Source: an uncultured Eubacteriales bacterium (GTDB lineage Bacteria > Bacillota > Clostridia > Christensenellales > Aristaeellaceae). From it: a DNA stretch of 64,000 bases. A program made the position numbers and the translations under genes. How positions within the stretch are numbered: position 1 is the first letter of the stretch; each line of letters starts with the position of its first letter. The notes under the pieces were generated by a model. That model saw only the letters and a list, made by a program, of their open reading frames with translations, searched no databases and was not told where the DNA came from. Location of the stretch: assembly GCA_902789365.1 (NCBI GenBank), contig CADANQ010000001.1, forward strand, positions 61,107 through 125,106. Reading direction: 5' to 3'. This document shows positions 42,123 through 52,558 of the stretch, piece by piece.

Positions 42123-44132
42123 TCATCCCTCCGTCCTGACCTGGTTGCTTTTCTTCATTTCTTCCGATTCCTCCGCCCGCCTGTTTACGGTGCTGGCGGA
42201 TTTGTATGTCGGCACCGTCTTCTTCAGGGCCCGCCGCACCGCTTCGTCATCCTCGCTCTCGGCCGCCCGGCGCAGGATATCCAGCTTTTCACGGATCTTA
42301 TCCCGGCTCAGCGGCTCGTCACGTTCCACGAAAATCATCTCGTTGTCGGTCTTGTCCAGTTCCTCGGTCTTGATCAGCAGTTCCTCGTACAGTTTCTCGC
42401 CGGGTCTTAAGCCGGTTTCCACGATATTAATCTCCTTGTAGGGCTCGTAGCCGGACAGCCTGATCATGCTTTCGGCCAGGTCAAGGATCTTGACCGGCTT
42501 GCCCATATCCAGCATGAACAGTTCGCCCTTGCGCGCCATCGAGCCGCAGGTCAGAACCAGCTGCGCCGCTTCCGGAATGGTCATAAAATAACGGATAATG
42601 CGTTTGTCGGTAATGGTCACCGGCCCCCCGCGGTCAATCTGCCGCTTGAACAGCGGAATCACGCTGCCGTTGGAGCCCAGGACGTTGCCGAACCTTGTGC
42701 AGCAGAAGCTGGTCTTTGAATCCCTGCGGCTCAGGAAAATCATTTCGCACATCCGTTTGGTGGCGCCCATCACGTTGGTGGGATTCACCGCCTTGTCGGT
42801 GGAAACCATGATGGCCTTGTGCACGCCGTATTTTTCGCACATATCCACCACGTTCAGCGTGCCGAAAACATTGTTGCGCACCGCCTCCACACAGTTGCGT
42901 TCCATCAGGGGCACATGCTTGTGCGCCGCGGCGTGCAAAACAACGTCCGGCCTGCACCGGGCAAAGACCATGTCCAGCTGTTCGCGGTCGCAGATGGTCA
43001 GGACCTCCACCGTCATATCCAGCCGCTCATGGTATTTCATGCGCAGCTCCTGCTGGATATCATAAACAGCGTTTTCATAAACGTCCAGCAGAATCAGCCT
43101 TTTCGGATCCATCCTGGCCACCTGTCTGGCGATTTCGGACCCGATGGAGCCGCCTCCCCCCGTAATCAGGACCGCCTTGCCCCGATAATAATCCCTCGTT
43201 TCTTCGCTGAGGAATTCCTTGGGGCTGCGGAACAGGAGCTCCTGGATATCGAATTCCCTCAGTTTCCGGCGCCCGCCCTCCATGGCTTCGGCCATCGGGT
43301 AATCGTATACCTTGATCTTGCAGCCCATGTCCTTGTAATAGTCGTACAGTTCCCTCTTCCTGTCGGCGTCCGCCTCGGTAATGGCGATGACCAGTTCCTG
43401 GATGGGCCAGGCGGAAAGAAACTTGCCGTTGATCGCCGAAGGATCGTATACGTTCAGCCCCGCCACCTTCTGACCGGTCTTCTGGGGATCATTGTCGATA
43501 AAGCAGACCGGACGGTACGCCGAACGCGGATTGTTCATCAGTTCCTCCGCAAACAGCACCCCAACCCGGCCCGCGCCGACGATGGCGATATTGATCTGCT
43601 GGCCCACCATGCCGGTCTGCTGGTCGTTTTCCCTTTTGATGCGAAAAAAGCGCTGCAGCACGGTCCTGATCACCCGAACAAACCTTGACCTGCCGGAATC
43701 GTAATCATAGATATACTGATAAAAAAGCCTGGCGGACATCGAAATCAGCAGGTTGACGGCCACAGCCGCCGCCGCGCGGATGAAGCTGATGTGCCCAAAG
43801 GGGCGGAACAGGCGCGATATCAGGTAATACGCGCACCCGGCGATAAAGTCTCCGGCCACGAGTTTCAGGTACAGCCTGGTGTTGCCGTATCGCCATACGC
43901 TTGAATAAATACCCATCAGGAGGCGAACGGAAACAATGCTCGCCAGCATGATTCCGATCTGGATCAGCGCCTGCTCCGTGGACAGGCGCGTCACCCCGCT
44001 CGGGTAGATCAAAAACATGAAAAAGCCGACCAGAAGGATCCAGATCATGTCGATCCCCAGCAGCTGCAGAGCCCGTTTACGCAGGCGGAAGCCTTTCTTT
44101 TCCTGTTTTATATTTGGTTCCGCAGGTTTCAT
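42123..44132 (-). CDS. Membrane-bound nucleotide-sugar 4,6-dehydratase (PglF/WbpM/CapD type)
   Basis: A 669-aa enzyme. Four membrane helices (about residues 27-130) are followed by a first Rossmann domain (NIAIVGAGRVGVLFAEEL, about 170-300) and a catalytic extended-SDR domain. The latter starts at AVLITGGGGSIGSEIARQV near 310 and carries TDKAVNPTNVMGATKR with the Met/Lys catalytic pair of inverting and PglF-like 4,6-dehydratases. Such enzymes convert UDP-GlcNAc to 4-keto-6-deoxy sugars for glycan or glycoprotein synthesis. ATG 44132 is preferred because GGGAG lies between it and the earlier in-frame ATG (44147). thrH is coupled downstream. Confidence 0.92.
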   Translation of the reverse strand: MKPAEPNIKQEKKGFRLRKRALQLLGIDMIWILLVGFFMFLIYPSGVTRLSTEQALIQIGIMLASIVSVRLLMGIYSSVWRYGNTRLYLKLVAGDFIAGCAYYLISRLFRPFGHISFIRAAAAVAVNLLISMSARLFYQYIYDYDSGRSRFVRVIRTVLQRFFRIKRENDQQTGMVGQQINIAIVGAGRVGVLFAEELMNNPRSAYRPVCFIDNDPQKTGQKVAGLNVYDPSAINGKFLSAWPIQELVIAITEADADRKRELYDYYKDMGCKIKVYDYPMAEAMEGGRRKLREFDIQELLFRSPKEFLSEETRDYYRGKAVLITGGGGSIGSEIARQVARMDPKRLILLDVYENAVYDIQQELRMKYHERLDMTVEVLTICDREQLDMVFARCRPDVVLHAAAHKHVPLMERNCVEAVRNNVFGTLNVVDMCEKYGVHKAIMVSTDKAVNPTNVMGATKRMCEMIFLSRRDSKTSFCCTRFGNVLGSNGSVIPLFKRQIDRGGPVTITDKRIIRYFMTIPEAAQLVLTCGSMARKGELFMLDMGKPVKILDLAESMIRLSGYEPYKEINIVETGLRPGEKLYEELLIKTEELDKTDNEMIFVERDEPLSRDKIREKLDILRRAAESEDDEAVRRALKKTVPTYKSASTVNRRAEESEEMKKSNQVRTEG

Positions 44133-44204
44133 AAAAACTGCTCCCATTCATATCAGGATTTGTCCGGGACCGCGTCACGGACGGTATTCTTCCATTAAAT
44201 TATA

Positions 44205-45320
44205 TCAGATAATCAGGCACTCGCATTCGAGCCTGCCGTTATAAAAACGCGTCCTTTTCACGGCGCGGCGGCGGAAAACCCTTTCAAAGGAAGGACAGGA
44301 CGTAATCACCGTCATCCTGCTCCCGGGGCTTCGGTCCCACATGGCGCGCATGTCGGCGTACAGCTTCTCCGCGTCCCTGATCTCCCCCATCCTCTTCCCG
44401 TAGGGCGGATTGGCGACGAATGTAAGGTATCGTTCGGGTCCCGGGTCGATCTTCAGGGTCCGCAGATCCTTCACCCCGACGCGAATCCGCCCCTTCAGGC
44501 CCGCCTGCCCGATGTGCTTCACACACAGCCCGATCGCCTCGGGAGAGATATCGCTCCCGGAGATATCATGGATCAGGGACGGGTCGTACATTTCCTCCGC
44601 TTCGGCGCGAAGCGTGTCCGCAGCCGTGAAAAACGGCCAGTCCTCCATGGCGAAGCGCCGTCTGAGCCCCGGGGCCCGGCGGGACTGCATCATCGCGGCC
44701 TCGATCAGGAAAGTGCCGGTGCCGCAGCACGGATCGTACAGGGCGTCCCTTTCGCTGTCCGGACGCCATGGGGACAGCTTCAGTATGGCGGCCGCCAGCG
44801 TCTCCCTGATGGGCGCCTCGCCCGTCCAGGTGCGGTAACCCCTTTTGTTCAGGGCCTCGCCGCTGGTGTCAAGCGTAATCCTGCAGATATCCCCGTGAAT
44901 CGCCGCCTCCAGCTGAAAGACCGGTCCCGTCTCAGGGCACCAGTTCAAACGGTGCTTTTCGCACATGGACCGGGCCGCCGCCTTCTTGACGATGGCCTGA
45001 CAGTCCCTTACGCTCATCAGGGTCGAACGCGCGCATTTCCCCTTGACCGGGAACGCAGCGTCTGCGGGCAGAAGATCGCCGACGCCGCAGTCGAGCGTCA
45101 GTCGGAAAAGATCCTCAAAGGTTTCCGTCCTGCCCTCTCCCAGGAGGACGAGCACCCGGTCGGCGCATCTGAGCCACAGGTTGGCCCGGAAAATACCCTC
45201 CCAGTCGGCGCTGAAGCGGACGCATCCCTGATCGCACCTCGCGTCCGCGAAGCCAAGATCGGCAAGTTCCCTTTTGACAATGCCCTCCATGGCAAAGGCA
45301 CAAACCGCCAAGCACCGCAT
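44205..45320 (-). CDS. THUMP-domain RNA methyltransferase (RlmL/YpsC type)
   Basis: A 371-aa class I methyltransferase. The N-terminal ferredoxin-like and THUMP RNA-binding region covers about residues 1-155. The catalytic domain has ALYDPCCGTGTFLIEAAMM near 196 and the N6-guanine/adenine motif ANPPYG near 315. YpsC/RlmL proteins methylate G2445 of 23S rRNA at N2. The length corresponds to the single-domain Gram-positive form. It is 72 bp upstream of the pglF-like gene on the same strand. Confidence 0.9.
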   Translation of the reverse strand: MRCLAVCAFAMEGIVKRELADLGFADARCDQGCVRFSADWEGIFRANLWLRCADRVLVLLGEGRTETFEDLFRLTLDCGVGDLLPADAAFPVKGKCARSTLMSVRDCQAIVKKAAARSMCEKHRLNWCPETGPVFQLEAAIHGDICRITLDTSGEALNKRGYRTWTGEAPIRETLAAAILKLSPWRPDSERDALYDPCCGTGTFLIEAAMMQSRRAPGLRRRFAMEDWPFFTAADTLRAEAEEMYDPSLIHDISGSDISPEAIGLCVKHIGQAGLKGRIRVGVKDLRTLKIDPGPERYLTFVANPPYGKRMGEIRDAEKLYADMRAMWDRSPGSRMTVITSCPSFERVFRRRAVKRTRFYNGRLECECLII

Positions 45321-45563
45321 ATCCAGTCCTCCCTTCGTATATCATACCAGAGAAACGGATTTCTTGCAAGAATCCGCGCCGCATATCGCGCGTATATCGT
45401 CTTTTCCGGATGAAACGGACGGGCGTCACCCCTGGATTCACATCGGGGCTTTTCAAAAACCACTTTTCAGTGTAAAATGATTGCGAAGCATTTCTGTCAT
45501 GCCAGATATCCCCGCTTCCCCTCCCGATACCGTGGGGACACATCAATAAAGGAGCGATAAGCC

Positions 45564-46727
45564 ATGAAAAAAGCCGTTCTGATCGTACTGGATTCCGTTG
45601 GCGCCGGATATCTTCCCGACGCGGCGGCCTATGGCGACGAGGGGGCCAATACCCTGCGCCATGTGGCCGAAAGTATGGATCTGAAGGTTCCCAACATGCG
45701 TCACATGGGCCTCGGGCATCTGCCGGGCCTGAACATCCCTCCGGACGAAACCGCGGTCGGCGCCTGGGGCCGGGCCGCGGAGTGCTCCTCCGGGAAGGAT
45801 ACCACCACCGGCCACTGGGAGATCGCGGGCGTAACCCTGCCCGCGCCCTTCCCCACGTTCCCGAACGGTTTCCCCGAGGAGGTCATCCGTTCCTTTGAGG
45901 AGGCCATCGGCACCCGCGTCATCGGCAACAAGCCCGCCAGCGGCACGGCCATCCTGGACGAGCTCGGCGAGGAGCACATGAGGACCGGATATCCCATCGT
46001 CTACACGTCGGCCGACAGCGTTTTCCAGATCGCCTGCCACGAGGACGTTTATCCCCTCGCCCGCCTCTATGAAATGTGCAGGATCGCCCGGGCCCAGCTG
46101 CAGGGCAAATACGGCGTCGGACGGGTCATAGCCCGCCCGTTCGTCGGCGAGGGCAAGGGCCGCTTCACCCGGACCCCGGGGCGCAAGGATTTCTCCCTGG
46201 AGCCCATCGGCCCCACCATTCTGGACGTACTCAGTGACAACGGCTTTGACACCCTGGCGGTCGGAAAAATCGAAGACATCTTCGCCATGCGCGGCATCAC
46301 ATCCTCGGTCCACAGCGCGGGCAACCCCGCCTGCATCCAAAGCACCCTGGATTATCTGCATACCGATTTCAACGGGCTCCTCTTCGTGAACCTGGTGGAC
46401 ACCGACATGATCTACGGCCACCGAAGGGATCCTCTGGGGTACGGGAACGCCCTGATGGCCTTTGACGAAAAACTGCCCGAAATCCTGGGGCTTCTGAACG
46501 ACGGCGACCTGATCATCCTCACCGCGGACCACGGATGTGATCCCACCTTCCGCGGGACCGACCATACCCGCGAGTATATTCCCATTCTCTGCCTGATCAA
46601 GGGGATGAAGCAGCTCCGCTCCCTGGGCGAGCGCCGGACCTTCGCGGATATCGCGGCGACCGTCGCGGATTACTTCGGCCTGAGCGAACGCTTCGGCGCC
46701 GATTCCTTCCTCAGCCGTCTGGAGTAA
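45564..46727 (+). CDS. deoB: Phosphopentomutase
   Basis: A 387-aa alkaline-phosphatase-superfamily mutase interconverting ribose or deoxyribose 1-phosphate and 5-phosphate in nucleoside salvage. It has the metal motif VLDSVGAGYLPDA (residues 8-20), the phosphorylated Thr in SSGKDTTTGHWE near residue 77, and late metal ligands in LVDTDMIYGHRRDP and TADHGCDPTF. AAAGGAGCGATAAGCC precedes the ATG. The purine nucleoside phosphorylase follows after 99 bp; together they turn nucleosides into pentose 5-phosphate. Confidence 0.97.
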   Translation: MKKAVLIVLDSVGAGYLPDAAAYGDEGANTLRHVAESMDLKVPNMRHMGLGHLPGLNIPPDETAVGAWGRAAECSSGKDTTTGHWEIAGVTLPAPFPTFPNGFPEEVIRSFEEAIGTRVIGNKPASGTAILDELGEEHMRTGYPIVYTSADSVFQIACHEDVYPLARLYEMCRIARAQLQGKYGVGRVIARPFVGEGKGRFTRTPGRKDFSLEPIGPTILDVLSDNGFDTLAVGKIEDIFAMRGITSSVHSAGNPACIQSTLDYLHTDFNGLLFVNLVDTDMIYGHRRDPLGYGNALMAFDEKLPEILGLLNDGDLIILTADHGCDPTFRGTDHTREYIPILCLIKGMKQLRSLGERRTFADIAATVADYFGLSERFGADSFLSRLE

Positions 46728-46826
46728 CGGCTGATCCTTCCGAAAGCCCCGTCCCCCTTTTAAAATCGAAAAAATTCATGGGAAGCTGCCTGTTTTCGGG
46801 CCTGTCTCCCTGAACAGGAGGAGAAT

Positions 46827-47654
46827 ATGACGTATCAGGAACGCATCCTCGCCGCCGCCGATTACCTGCGTCCGTATGCTCAGGACTGCGTCTGCGCCGT
46901 GACCCTCGGCAGCGGTCTTTCCGGCTTTACGGAGCGGGCAAGCGGCGCAGCCGTTATTTCTTACAGCGATATTCCCGGGTTCCCGGTCTCCACCGTTCCC
47001 GGCCACGCCGGCAAAATGATCATCGGCACGGTCGCGGGAAAGAAAATCATGATCATGAACGGCCGGTTCCATTTCTATGAGGGCCACACCCCCGCCGAGA
47101 TCGCCCTTCCCGTCCGCGTGATGAAGCGCCTGGGCATCCGCACGCTGATCCTGACAAACGCGGCCGGCGGCGTAAACACCTCCCTGTCCCCGGGCAGCAT
47201 GATGCTGATATCCGACCATATCAACCTGTCCGGGATGAATCCCCTGATCGGGCCCAACGACGAAAAAGACGGGCCCCGTTTCCCCGACATCTCCCATTTG
47301 TACGATTCCGGGCTTCTGTCCCTGGCGGAAGAGACCGCTTCCTCCCTGGGAATCCCCCTCAGTCGGGGCGTTTACTGCATGATGAGCGGCCCCTCCTACG
47401 AGACCCCGGCCGAGATCCGCATGGTCCGTCTGCTCGGAGGCGACGCGGTCGGGATGTCGACCGTGCCCGAGGCCATCACGGCCTGCCACGCCGGGATGCG
47501 GTGCCTTGCCATATCCTGCATTACCAACATGGCCGCCGGAATCATGGACCGTCCCATCACCCACGACGAGGTTCTGGAAGCCGGACGCAAAGGCGCGGCC
47601 AGGTTCCAGGCGCTGCTGGAAGGGATCATCGGCAAATTGAGCATTGCCGACTGA
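46827..47654 (+). CDS. punA: Purine nucleoside phosphorylase (trimeric, PNP I)
   Basis: A 275-aa enzyme that splits purine nucleosides with phosphate. The phosphate-binding GSGLSGF is at residues 29-35. NGRFHFYEGHTPAEIALPVRVMK near 72 and LTNAAGGVN near 109 are the standard PNP I motifs. GVYCMMSGPSYETPAEIRM near 187 binds the base and the ribose. AGGAGGAGAAT precedes the ATG. It is probably expressed with deoB. The promoter of darA overlaps its last codons. Confidence 0.96.
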   Translation: MTYQERILAAADYLRPYAQDCVCAVTLGSGLSGFTERASGAAVISYSDIPGFPVSTVPGHAGKMIIGTVAGKKIMIMNGRFHFYEGHTPAEIALPVRVMKRLGIRTLILTNAAGGVNTSLSPGSMMLISDHINLSGMNPLIGPNDEKDGPRFPDISHLYDSGLLSLAEETASSLGIPLSRGVYCMMSGPSYETPAEIRMVRLLGGDAVGMSTVPEAITACHAGMRCLAISCITNMAAGIMDRPITHDEVLEAGRKGAARFQALLEGIIGKLSIAD

Positions 47655-47672
47655 GCCGATCTGGTTTATAAT
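47644..47672 (+). promoter_or_regulatory. Promoter of darA-holB-ricT, overlapping the end of punA
   Basis: TTGCCG (47644-47649) and TATAAT (47667-47672), 17-bp spacer. Confidence 0.7.
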
Positions 47673-47707
47673 ATCTTTCGGTTTTTTCGGAAAGGAAGTG
47701 TCCGCCA

Positions 47708-48037
47708 ATGAAACTGCTGATTGCCATTGTCCAGGATGAAGACGCCGGAAGGCTTATCTCCGGCCTGCTCAACGAAGGCTTCAGCGCAACCAAGCTCGCC
47801 ACCACCGGCGGATTCCTCAGAAGCGGCAACACCACGCTCTTACTGGGCGTAGAGGAGGACCGGTGCCAGCGCTGTCTTGAGATCATCGAAAAGATCGGCA
47901 AAAGCCGCCGCCAGATCGCGGCTAACCCCGTCACCCTGTCGGTCGGCGGCGAGGCCATGACCTCCTTCCCGATGGAGGTCACGGTGGGCGGCGCGACGGT
48001 ATTCATCCTCAGCGTTGAGCAGTTCATCAAGTACTGA
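47708..48037 (+). CDS. darA: Cyclic-di-AMP receptor (PII-like)
   Basis: A 109-aa PII-like trimeric protein (DarA/PstA/YaaQ). It binds c-di-AMP through the N-terminal region KLATTGGFLRSGNTTLLLG (residues 28-46), seen intact here, with the flexible loop of the PII fold following. It sits ahead of holB and ricT exactly as yaaQ does in B. subtilis, except that yaaR is missing. AAGGAAGTGTCCGCC precedes the ATG. It implies c-di-AMP signalling in this organism. Confidence 0.95.
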   Translation: MKLLIAIVQDEDAGRLISGLLNEGFSATKLATTGGFLRSGNTTLLLGVEEDRCQRCLEIIEKIGKSRRQIAANPVTLSVGGEAMTSFPMEVTVGGATVFILSVEQFIKY

Positions 48038-48061
48038 TTCCGAAAGGGCGGCCTCAGGCGT

Positions 48062-49024
48062 ATGACAAAGGAAACGGAACGGTTCAGGGAGGACGCCCTC
48101 AGGGCGGACCTTGCCTCCGGGCATCTGCCCCACGCCGTTCTTCTGTGCGGACCCGCCGGCATCGGTAAAAAGACCCTGGCGCATGAAATCGCCATGGGCC
48201 TGCTTTGCACCTCGGAGGGGAAGCGCCCCTGCGGGCAGTGCAAAAACTGCCGCAGATACCAGAGCCGCAGCCTGCCCGACCTGCTTCTTCCTTCCCCAAA
48301 GGCGGGAGAAAAAACCATCAAAACCGAAGCCATGCGCGCCCTGGTGGACACGCTCTCTTCCGCTCCCCTTGAGGGACGCCGCAGGGCGGTGGTGATCGAG
48401 AACGCCGAGCGTATGACCCCGGCCGCCCAGAACGTGCTTCTCAAAACCATCGAGGAGCCGGACGACAGCACCTGGTTTTTCCTGACGGCCGACACCCTGA
48501 GCGCCATCCTGCCCACCATCCTTTCCCGGTGCAGAATCTGCCGCATGGCTCCCTGGAGCGACGAACGCCTGCGCTCCGCGCTGAAAGGCGCGATGATTCC
48601 CGACGAGGAGATTGTCCGCCTTGTCCCGCTCAGCGGCGGTTCCATCGGCAAAGCCCTCAGGATCCACACCGACCCGGCCTTTTACGAGGATCTGGAGGTC
48701 GTCAAAAAAACCTTTTTCGCCGTCCGCCGGCCCTCGGACATCCCTTCCGCCCTGAAGCTCCTGCGGGAAGCCCTGAAGGACAAAAAGGAACGGGATTCCC
48801 GCCTTCTGGATATCCTGGAGGAACAGGTGGAACTGCTGCTCCGCTCCCCGGAGGCCTCGGACGCCCCGGAAAGCTGGAAATCGTCGGATGAAAGCAGCCT
48901 GAAAAGGATCATGGAAACCGTGATCCGCGCAAAAACCTTCCGCGCGTCCAACGTACTTTTCATCGGATGCGCGGAAAATATCATGTCTGTCATAGCGGAG
49001 GAAATTGCATTATGGCAACTGTAA
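48062..49024 (+). CDS. holB: DNA polymerase III subunit delta-prime
   Basis: A 320-aa clamp-loader AAA+ subunit. The modified P-loop GPAGIGKKTLAHEIAM is near residue 30, a zinc-binding C-x2-C set (CGQCKNC near 58) follows, and the LLLPSPKAG and NVLLKTIEEPDDSTWFFL segments are typical of HolB/DnaX. It lies 24 bp after darA and overlaps the start of ricT by 13 bp. It loads the sliding clamp with the tau and delta subunits, encoded elsewhere. Confidence 0.94.
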   Translation: MTKETERFREDALRADLASGHLPHAVLLCGPAGIGKKTLAHEIAMGLLCTSEGKRPCGQCKNCRRYQSRSLPDLLLPSPKAGEKTIKTEAMRALVDTLSSAPLEGRRRAVVIENAERMTPAAQNVLLKTIEEPDDSTWFFLTADTLSAILPTILSRCRICRMAPWSDERLRSALKGAMIPDEEIVRLVPLSGGSIGKALRIHTDPAFYEDLEVVKKTFFAVRRPSDIPSALKLLREALKDKKERDSRLLDILEEQVELLLRSPEASDAPESWKSSDESSLKRIMETVIRAKTFRASNVLFIGCAENIMSVIAEEIALWQL

Positions 49025-49992
49025 TCGGTGTCCGCTTCAGGAACGCGGGCAAACTGTACTATTTCGATCCCGGCCCTCTCTGGCCCACGGCGGGGGACGC
49101 CGTGATCGTGGAAACCGTGCGCGGCATCGAATACGGCGAGGTCGTCACCGGCGTCAGCCAGATCGCCGACGAGCTGGTCACCCCGCCCCTTAAAAACGTC
49201 ATCCGCATCGCCACCCCGGAGGACGCCGCCCACGAAGAGGATAATCGCTCCAGGGAATCCTCCGCCATGGAAATCTGCGAAAAAAAGATCGCCGAGCATA
49301 AGCTTCCGATGAAGCTGGTCAAATGCGAATACACGTTCGACAACAGCAAGATTCTTTTTTACTTCACTTCCGACAAGCGGGTCGATTTCCGCAGCCTGGT
49401 CAAAGACCTGGCCGCTATCTTCCGCACCCGGATCGAGCTGAGGCAGATCGGCGTCCGGGACGAGGCCAAAATGCTGGGAGGCCTGGGCATGTGCGGGCGT
49501 CCCCTGTGCTGCACCACGTTCCTCGGCGATTTTCAGCCCGTATCCATCAAGATGGCCAAGGAACAGAGTCTCAGCCTGAACCCCACCAAGATTTCCGGCG
49601 TCTGCGGCAGGCTGATGTGCTGCCTCAAATATGAGGAAGACACCTATGAAGCGGTCCGCAAAAAAATGCCCCGGCTCGGCAAGGACGTCATCACCCCCGA
49701 CGGACGCGGCACGGTGACGGACCTGAACATTCTCAGGGAGACCGTCCGGGTGCGCATCCCAAAAGGCGACGAGACCGAGATCCGGGAATATCCGCTTACA
49801 GACGTCAGGCGAATCGGCCAGGCGGAAGGCGGCGGCGACGGGAAGGATCAGCGCGGCAGCCGGGAGGCCGAGGAGCATAACGAGATTGTCCGCAGTCTGG
49901 AAGAGGAAGACGGACTCACCGAGGATGAAGCCAACCTTGAGGCAGACGAGCTCCTTGAGGGTGAAACCGAAGAGACCGGCGGGGAGGACTGA
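49012..49992 (+). CDS. ricT: PSP1-domain protein RicT (YaaT)
   Basis: A 326-aa protein. The PSP1 C-terminal domain is at about residues 60-150. The conserved Cys motif [13 protein letters not shown]... [12 protein letters not shown] (near 160-210) coordinates Fe-S clusters in the RicA-RicF-RicT (Y-complex) that stimulates RNase Y and affects sporulation and competence in B. subtilis. The C-terminus (about 280-326) is very acidic. ATG 49012 has GCGGAGGAAATTGC; an in-frame start at 48967 lies inside holB without a ribosome site. It is conserved in the holB neighbourhood of Firmicutes. Confidence 0.93.
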   Translation: MATVIGVRFRNAGKLYYFDPGPLWPTAGDAVIVETVRGIEYGEVVTGVSQIADELVTPPLKNVIRIATPEDAAHEEDNRSRESSAMEICEKKIAEHKLPMKLVKCEYTFDNSKILFYFTSDKRVDFRSLVKDLAAIFRTRIELRQIGVRDEAKMLGGLGMCGRPLCCTTFLGDFQPVSIKMAKEQSLSLNPTKISGVCGRLMCCLKYEEDTYEAVRKKMPRLGKDVITPDGRGTVTDLNILRETVRVRIPKGDETEIREYPLTDVRRIGQAEGGGDGKDQRGSREAEEHNEIVRSLEEEDGLTEDEANLEADELLEGETEETGGED

Positions 49993-50018
49993 TCCCTTTT
50001 CGCCAGGAAGGATTTGAT

Positions 50019-52481
50019 ATGGTCATCCAATCCCTTTCAGGGGCCTGGCGCATGCGGCGCGCGGATGAGGACGCCTGGCGCGAAGCCGTTGTTCCCGGTT
50101 CCGTCTGCGCGGATCTGATGCGCTGCGGCGAACTGCCCGATCCCTTTTTCAGGGAAAACGAGTTCCTCTTCCTTGACGCAATGGAAAAGGACTACGTCTA
50201 CACCCGCGAATTCGTCCCTTCGGAAGAGCTCCTGTCCTCGCCCCGCATCCGCCTGAGGTGCTTCGGCGTGGATACCCTGGCCGCGGTGTTCCTCAACGGC
50301 AGGGAAATCGGCCGCTGCGACAATATGCACGTCGTCTTTTCCTTTGACGTCCGTTCCGCGCTTATTCCCGGGGAAAACACCCTGACCTTCACATTTTCTT
50401 CCCCGATTGCCGCTGCCCGGAAAGCCTATCGCGAGGATCCCATGTGGGGTTCGGGCGATGCCATGCCGGGCTTTTTTGCTTTGCGGAAAGCCCACTGCAT
50501 GTTCGGTTGGGACTGGGGTCCCCGCATCCCGGACGCCGGCATCTGGCAGGAAATTCGCCTGGAAGGGGACGAGGGCGTCTGTTTTGACAGCGTATACGTT
50601 TCCCAGCATCACGCGGACGGACGGGTCACTCTCCGCCTCAGTCCGTCCTTCGACGGCTGCGCGGACGGCTGCGAGATGCGCGCCCGGCTTATCGCGCCGG
50701 ACGGTACGGTGCTGCCCTTTAAGGACGGGGAGTGCGCCGTAGAAAACCCGAAGCTTTGGTGGCCCCGGGGGTACGGGGACCAGCCGCTATACAGGGTGGA
50801 ATGCGCCCTTGTGCGGGATGACAGGGTGCTCGACACCTGGGAGAGGTCCGTCGGCCTCAGGGCCCTGACCGTATCCCACGAAAAGGACGCCTGGGGCGAA
50901 TCCTTCGCCCATGTGTGCAACGGCACGCCCATCTTCGCCATGGGCGCAGATTATATCCCCCAGGACAACATCCTGTCCCGGATTACCCCGGAAAAAATCG
51001 TCCGCCTTCTGGAAGACGCGGCCCTGGCCAATTACAACACAATCCGGGTCTGGGGTGGCGGGTATTATCCCGGCGAGGTTTTTTTCGATACCTGCGACCG
51101 TCTGGGCATTCTCGTCTGGCAGGACCTGATGTACGCCTGCTCCTTCTACGCCCTGACCGACGATTTTGAGCGGAACATCCGTCTGGAGACGGAGCAGCAG
51201 GTCCGCCGGCTTCGCAGCCACGCCTGCCTTGCGCTGATCTGCGGAAACAACGAGGACGAAGGCTTTGTCTCAAGCGCCCAGGACGGCCTGGTGCGCGGAT
51301 TGAACCCCCCGCCCTTTGCCCCCGTCAGCCGCAGGAATATCGCCGACTACGTCAAGATGTACGAATACATCCTGCCCTCGGTGGTGCGCCGGGAAGCGCC
51401 CCAGACCTTCTGGTGGCCCTCCAGTCCCTCCGACGGCGGAGCCTTCGACCACACCAACGATCCCGACCGCGGGGACGTGCATTACTGGGACGTATGGCAC
51501 GGCGAAAAGCCCTTCACCGAATACCGGAAGTTCTTTTTCCGCTACGCGTCGGAATTCGGTTTTCAGTCCTTCCCCTGCCTTAAAACCGTGGAGAGTTTCA
51601 CCCTCCCCGGGGACAGGAACATTTTCAGCCGCGTCATGGAGCGGCACCAGCGCAACCGCTCCGCCAACGGGAAGATTCTCAGTTACCTTGGCCGCACATT
51701 CCTCTATCCCTCGTCTTTTGACAACCTGCTGTTCGCCAGCCAGCTTTTGCAGAGCGAGGCCATCCGCTACGGCGTGGAACACTGGCGCCGCAACCGCGGC
51801 CGCTGCATGGGGGCGATCGTATGGCAGCTCAACGATATCTGGCCCGGCGCCTCCTGGTCCTCCATCGACTGGTACGGCCGGTGGAAGGTTCTGCATTATA
51901 CGGAAAAAAGGATTTTCGCCCCGGTCCTCCTGTCGGTCGAGGAGCGCGGCGAGATGGACCAGAAGCCGGACATCAACGAGCTGGAGCCCGGAACAATCGA
52001 AAAAAGCTGCCGGATGAATCTGTGCAACGAAAGCCCCTCCCCCGTTTCCGGCAAAGTGACATGGCAGCTCAGGGCCCCGGACGCCTCCGTAAAACGCCGC
52101 GGGGAATTCGACGTCTGCGTTCCCCCGTATACCGCGCAGTGGCTGCCCACCCTTTTCTTTGACGATATCGACGTTACGGACAGGTATTTTTCCTGCAGCT
52201 TCCTGCAGGACGGCATCGAGGTTTCCTCATCCGCCGCGCTTTTCTGCGCCCCCAAGCATTTCCGTTTCGAGGATCCCGGCCTCTCCTGCACACTTGACGG
52301 AAGCAGGATCACCGTCAGCGCCAAAGCCTACGCCCGCACGGTTTTTATCGAAAGCGAGGACGCGGACCTGCTTCTTTCGGATAACGGCTTTGACCTGAAC
52401 GGTGACAGCCGCACCGTGCTGATCCTGCGGGGAAAAGCGGAAAATATCCGCCTGAGAAGCGTCTATTCCATCGACAAATAA
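50019..52481 (+). CDS. Glycoside hydrolase family 2 beta-mannosidase
   Basis: An 820-aa beta-mannosidase. The N-terminal jelly-roll sugar-binding domain (about 1-180) begins [15 protein letters not shown] and is followed by an immunoglobulin-like domain and the catalytic barrel. Acid/base Glu412 lies in GNNEDEGF and nucleophile Glu512 in [10 protein letters not shown]. The [25 protein letters not shown] segment is typical of beta-mannosidases of this family. No signal peptide is present, so it acts on imported manno-oligosaccharides. AGGAAGGATTTGAT precedes the ATG. It follows ricT after 26 bp but ends in its own terminator. Confidence 0.95.
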   Translation: MVIQSLSGAWRMRRADEDAWREAVVPGSVCADLMRCGELPDPFFRENEFLFLDAMEKDYVYTREFVPSEELLSSPRIRLRCFGVDTLAAVFLNGREIGRCDNMHVVFSFDVRSALIPGENTLTFTFSSPIAAARKAYREDPMWGSGDAMPGFFALRKAHCMFGWDWGPRIPDAGIWQEIRLEGDEGVCFDSVYVSQHHADGRVTLRLSPSFDGCADGCEMRARLIAPDGTVLPFKDGECAVENPKLWWPRGYGDQPLYRVECALVRDDRVLDTWERSVGLRALTVSHEKDAWGESFAHVCNGTPIFAMGADYIPQDNILSRITPEKIVRLLEDAALANYNTIRVWGGGYYPGEVFFDTCDRLGILVWQDLMYACSFYALTDDFERNIRLETEQQVRRLRSHACLALICGNNEDEGFVSSAQDGLVRGLNPPPFAPVSRRNIADYVKMYEYILPSVVRREAPQTFWWPSSPSDGGAFDHTNDPDRGDVHYWDVWHGEKPFTEYRKFFFRYASEFGFQSFPCLKTVESFTLPGDRNIFSRVMERHQRNRSANGKILSYLGRTFLYPSSFDNLLFASQLLQSEAIRYGVEHWRRNRGRCMGAIVWQLNDIWPGASWSSIDWYGRWKVLHYTEKRIFAPVLLSVEERGEMDQKPDINELEPGTIEKSCRMNLCNESPSPVSGKVTWQLRAPDASVKRRGEFDVCVPPYTAQWLPTLFFDDIDVTDRYFSCSFLQDGIEVSSSAALFCAPKHFRFEDPGLSCTLDGSRITVSAKAYARTVFIESEDADLLLSDNGFDLNGDSRTVLILRGKAENIRLRSVYSIDK

Positions 52482-52491
52482 AGCGGATGAC

Positions 52492-52540
52492 AATAAAACC
52501 GCCTGAAAGGGATTTTTCGTCCTTCTCAGGCGGTTTTATT
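52492..52540. terminator. Bidirectional terminator between beta-mannosidase and degV
   Basis: AATAAAACCGCCTGA (52492-52506) pairs perfectly with TCAGGCGGTTTTATT (52526-52540). T-tracts lie within both arms, so it serves both strands. Confidence 0.9.
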
Positions 52541-52558
52541 GTTTTATCCCGCAATCGG

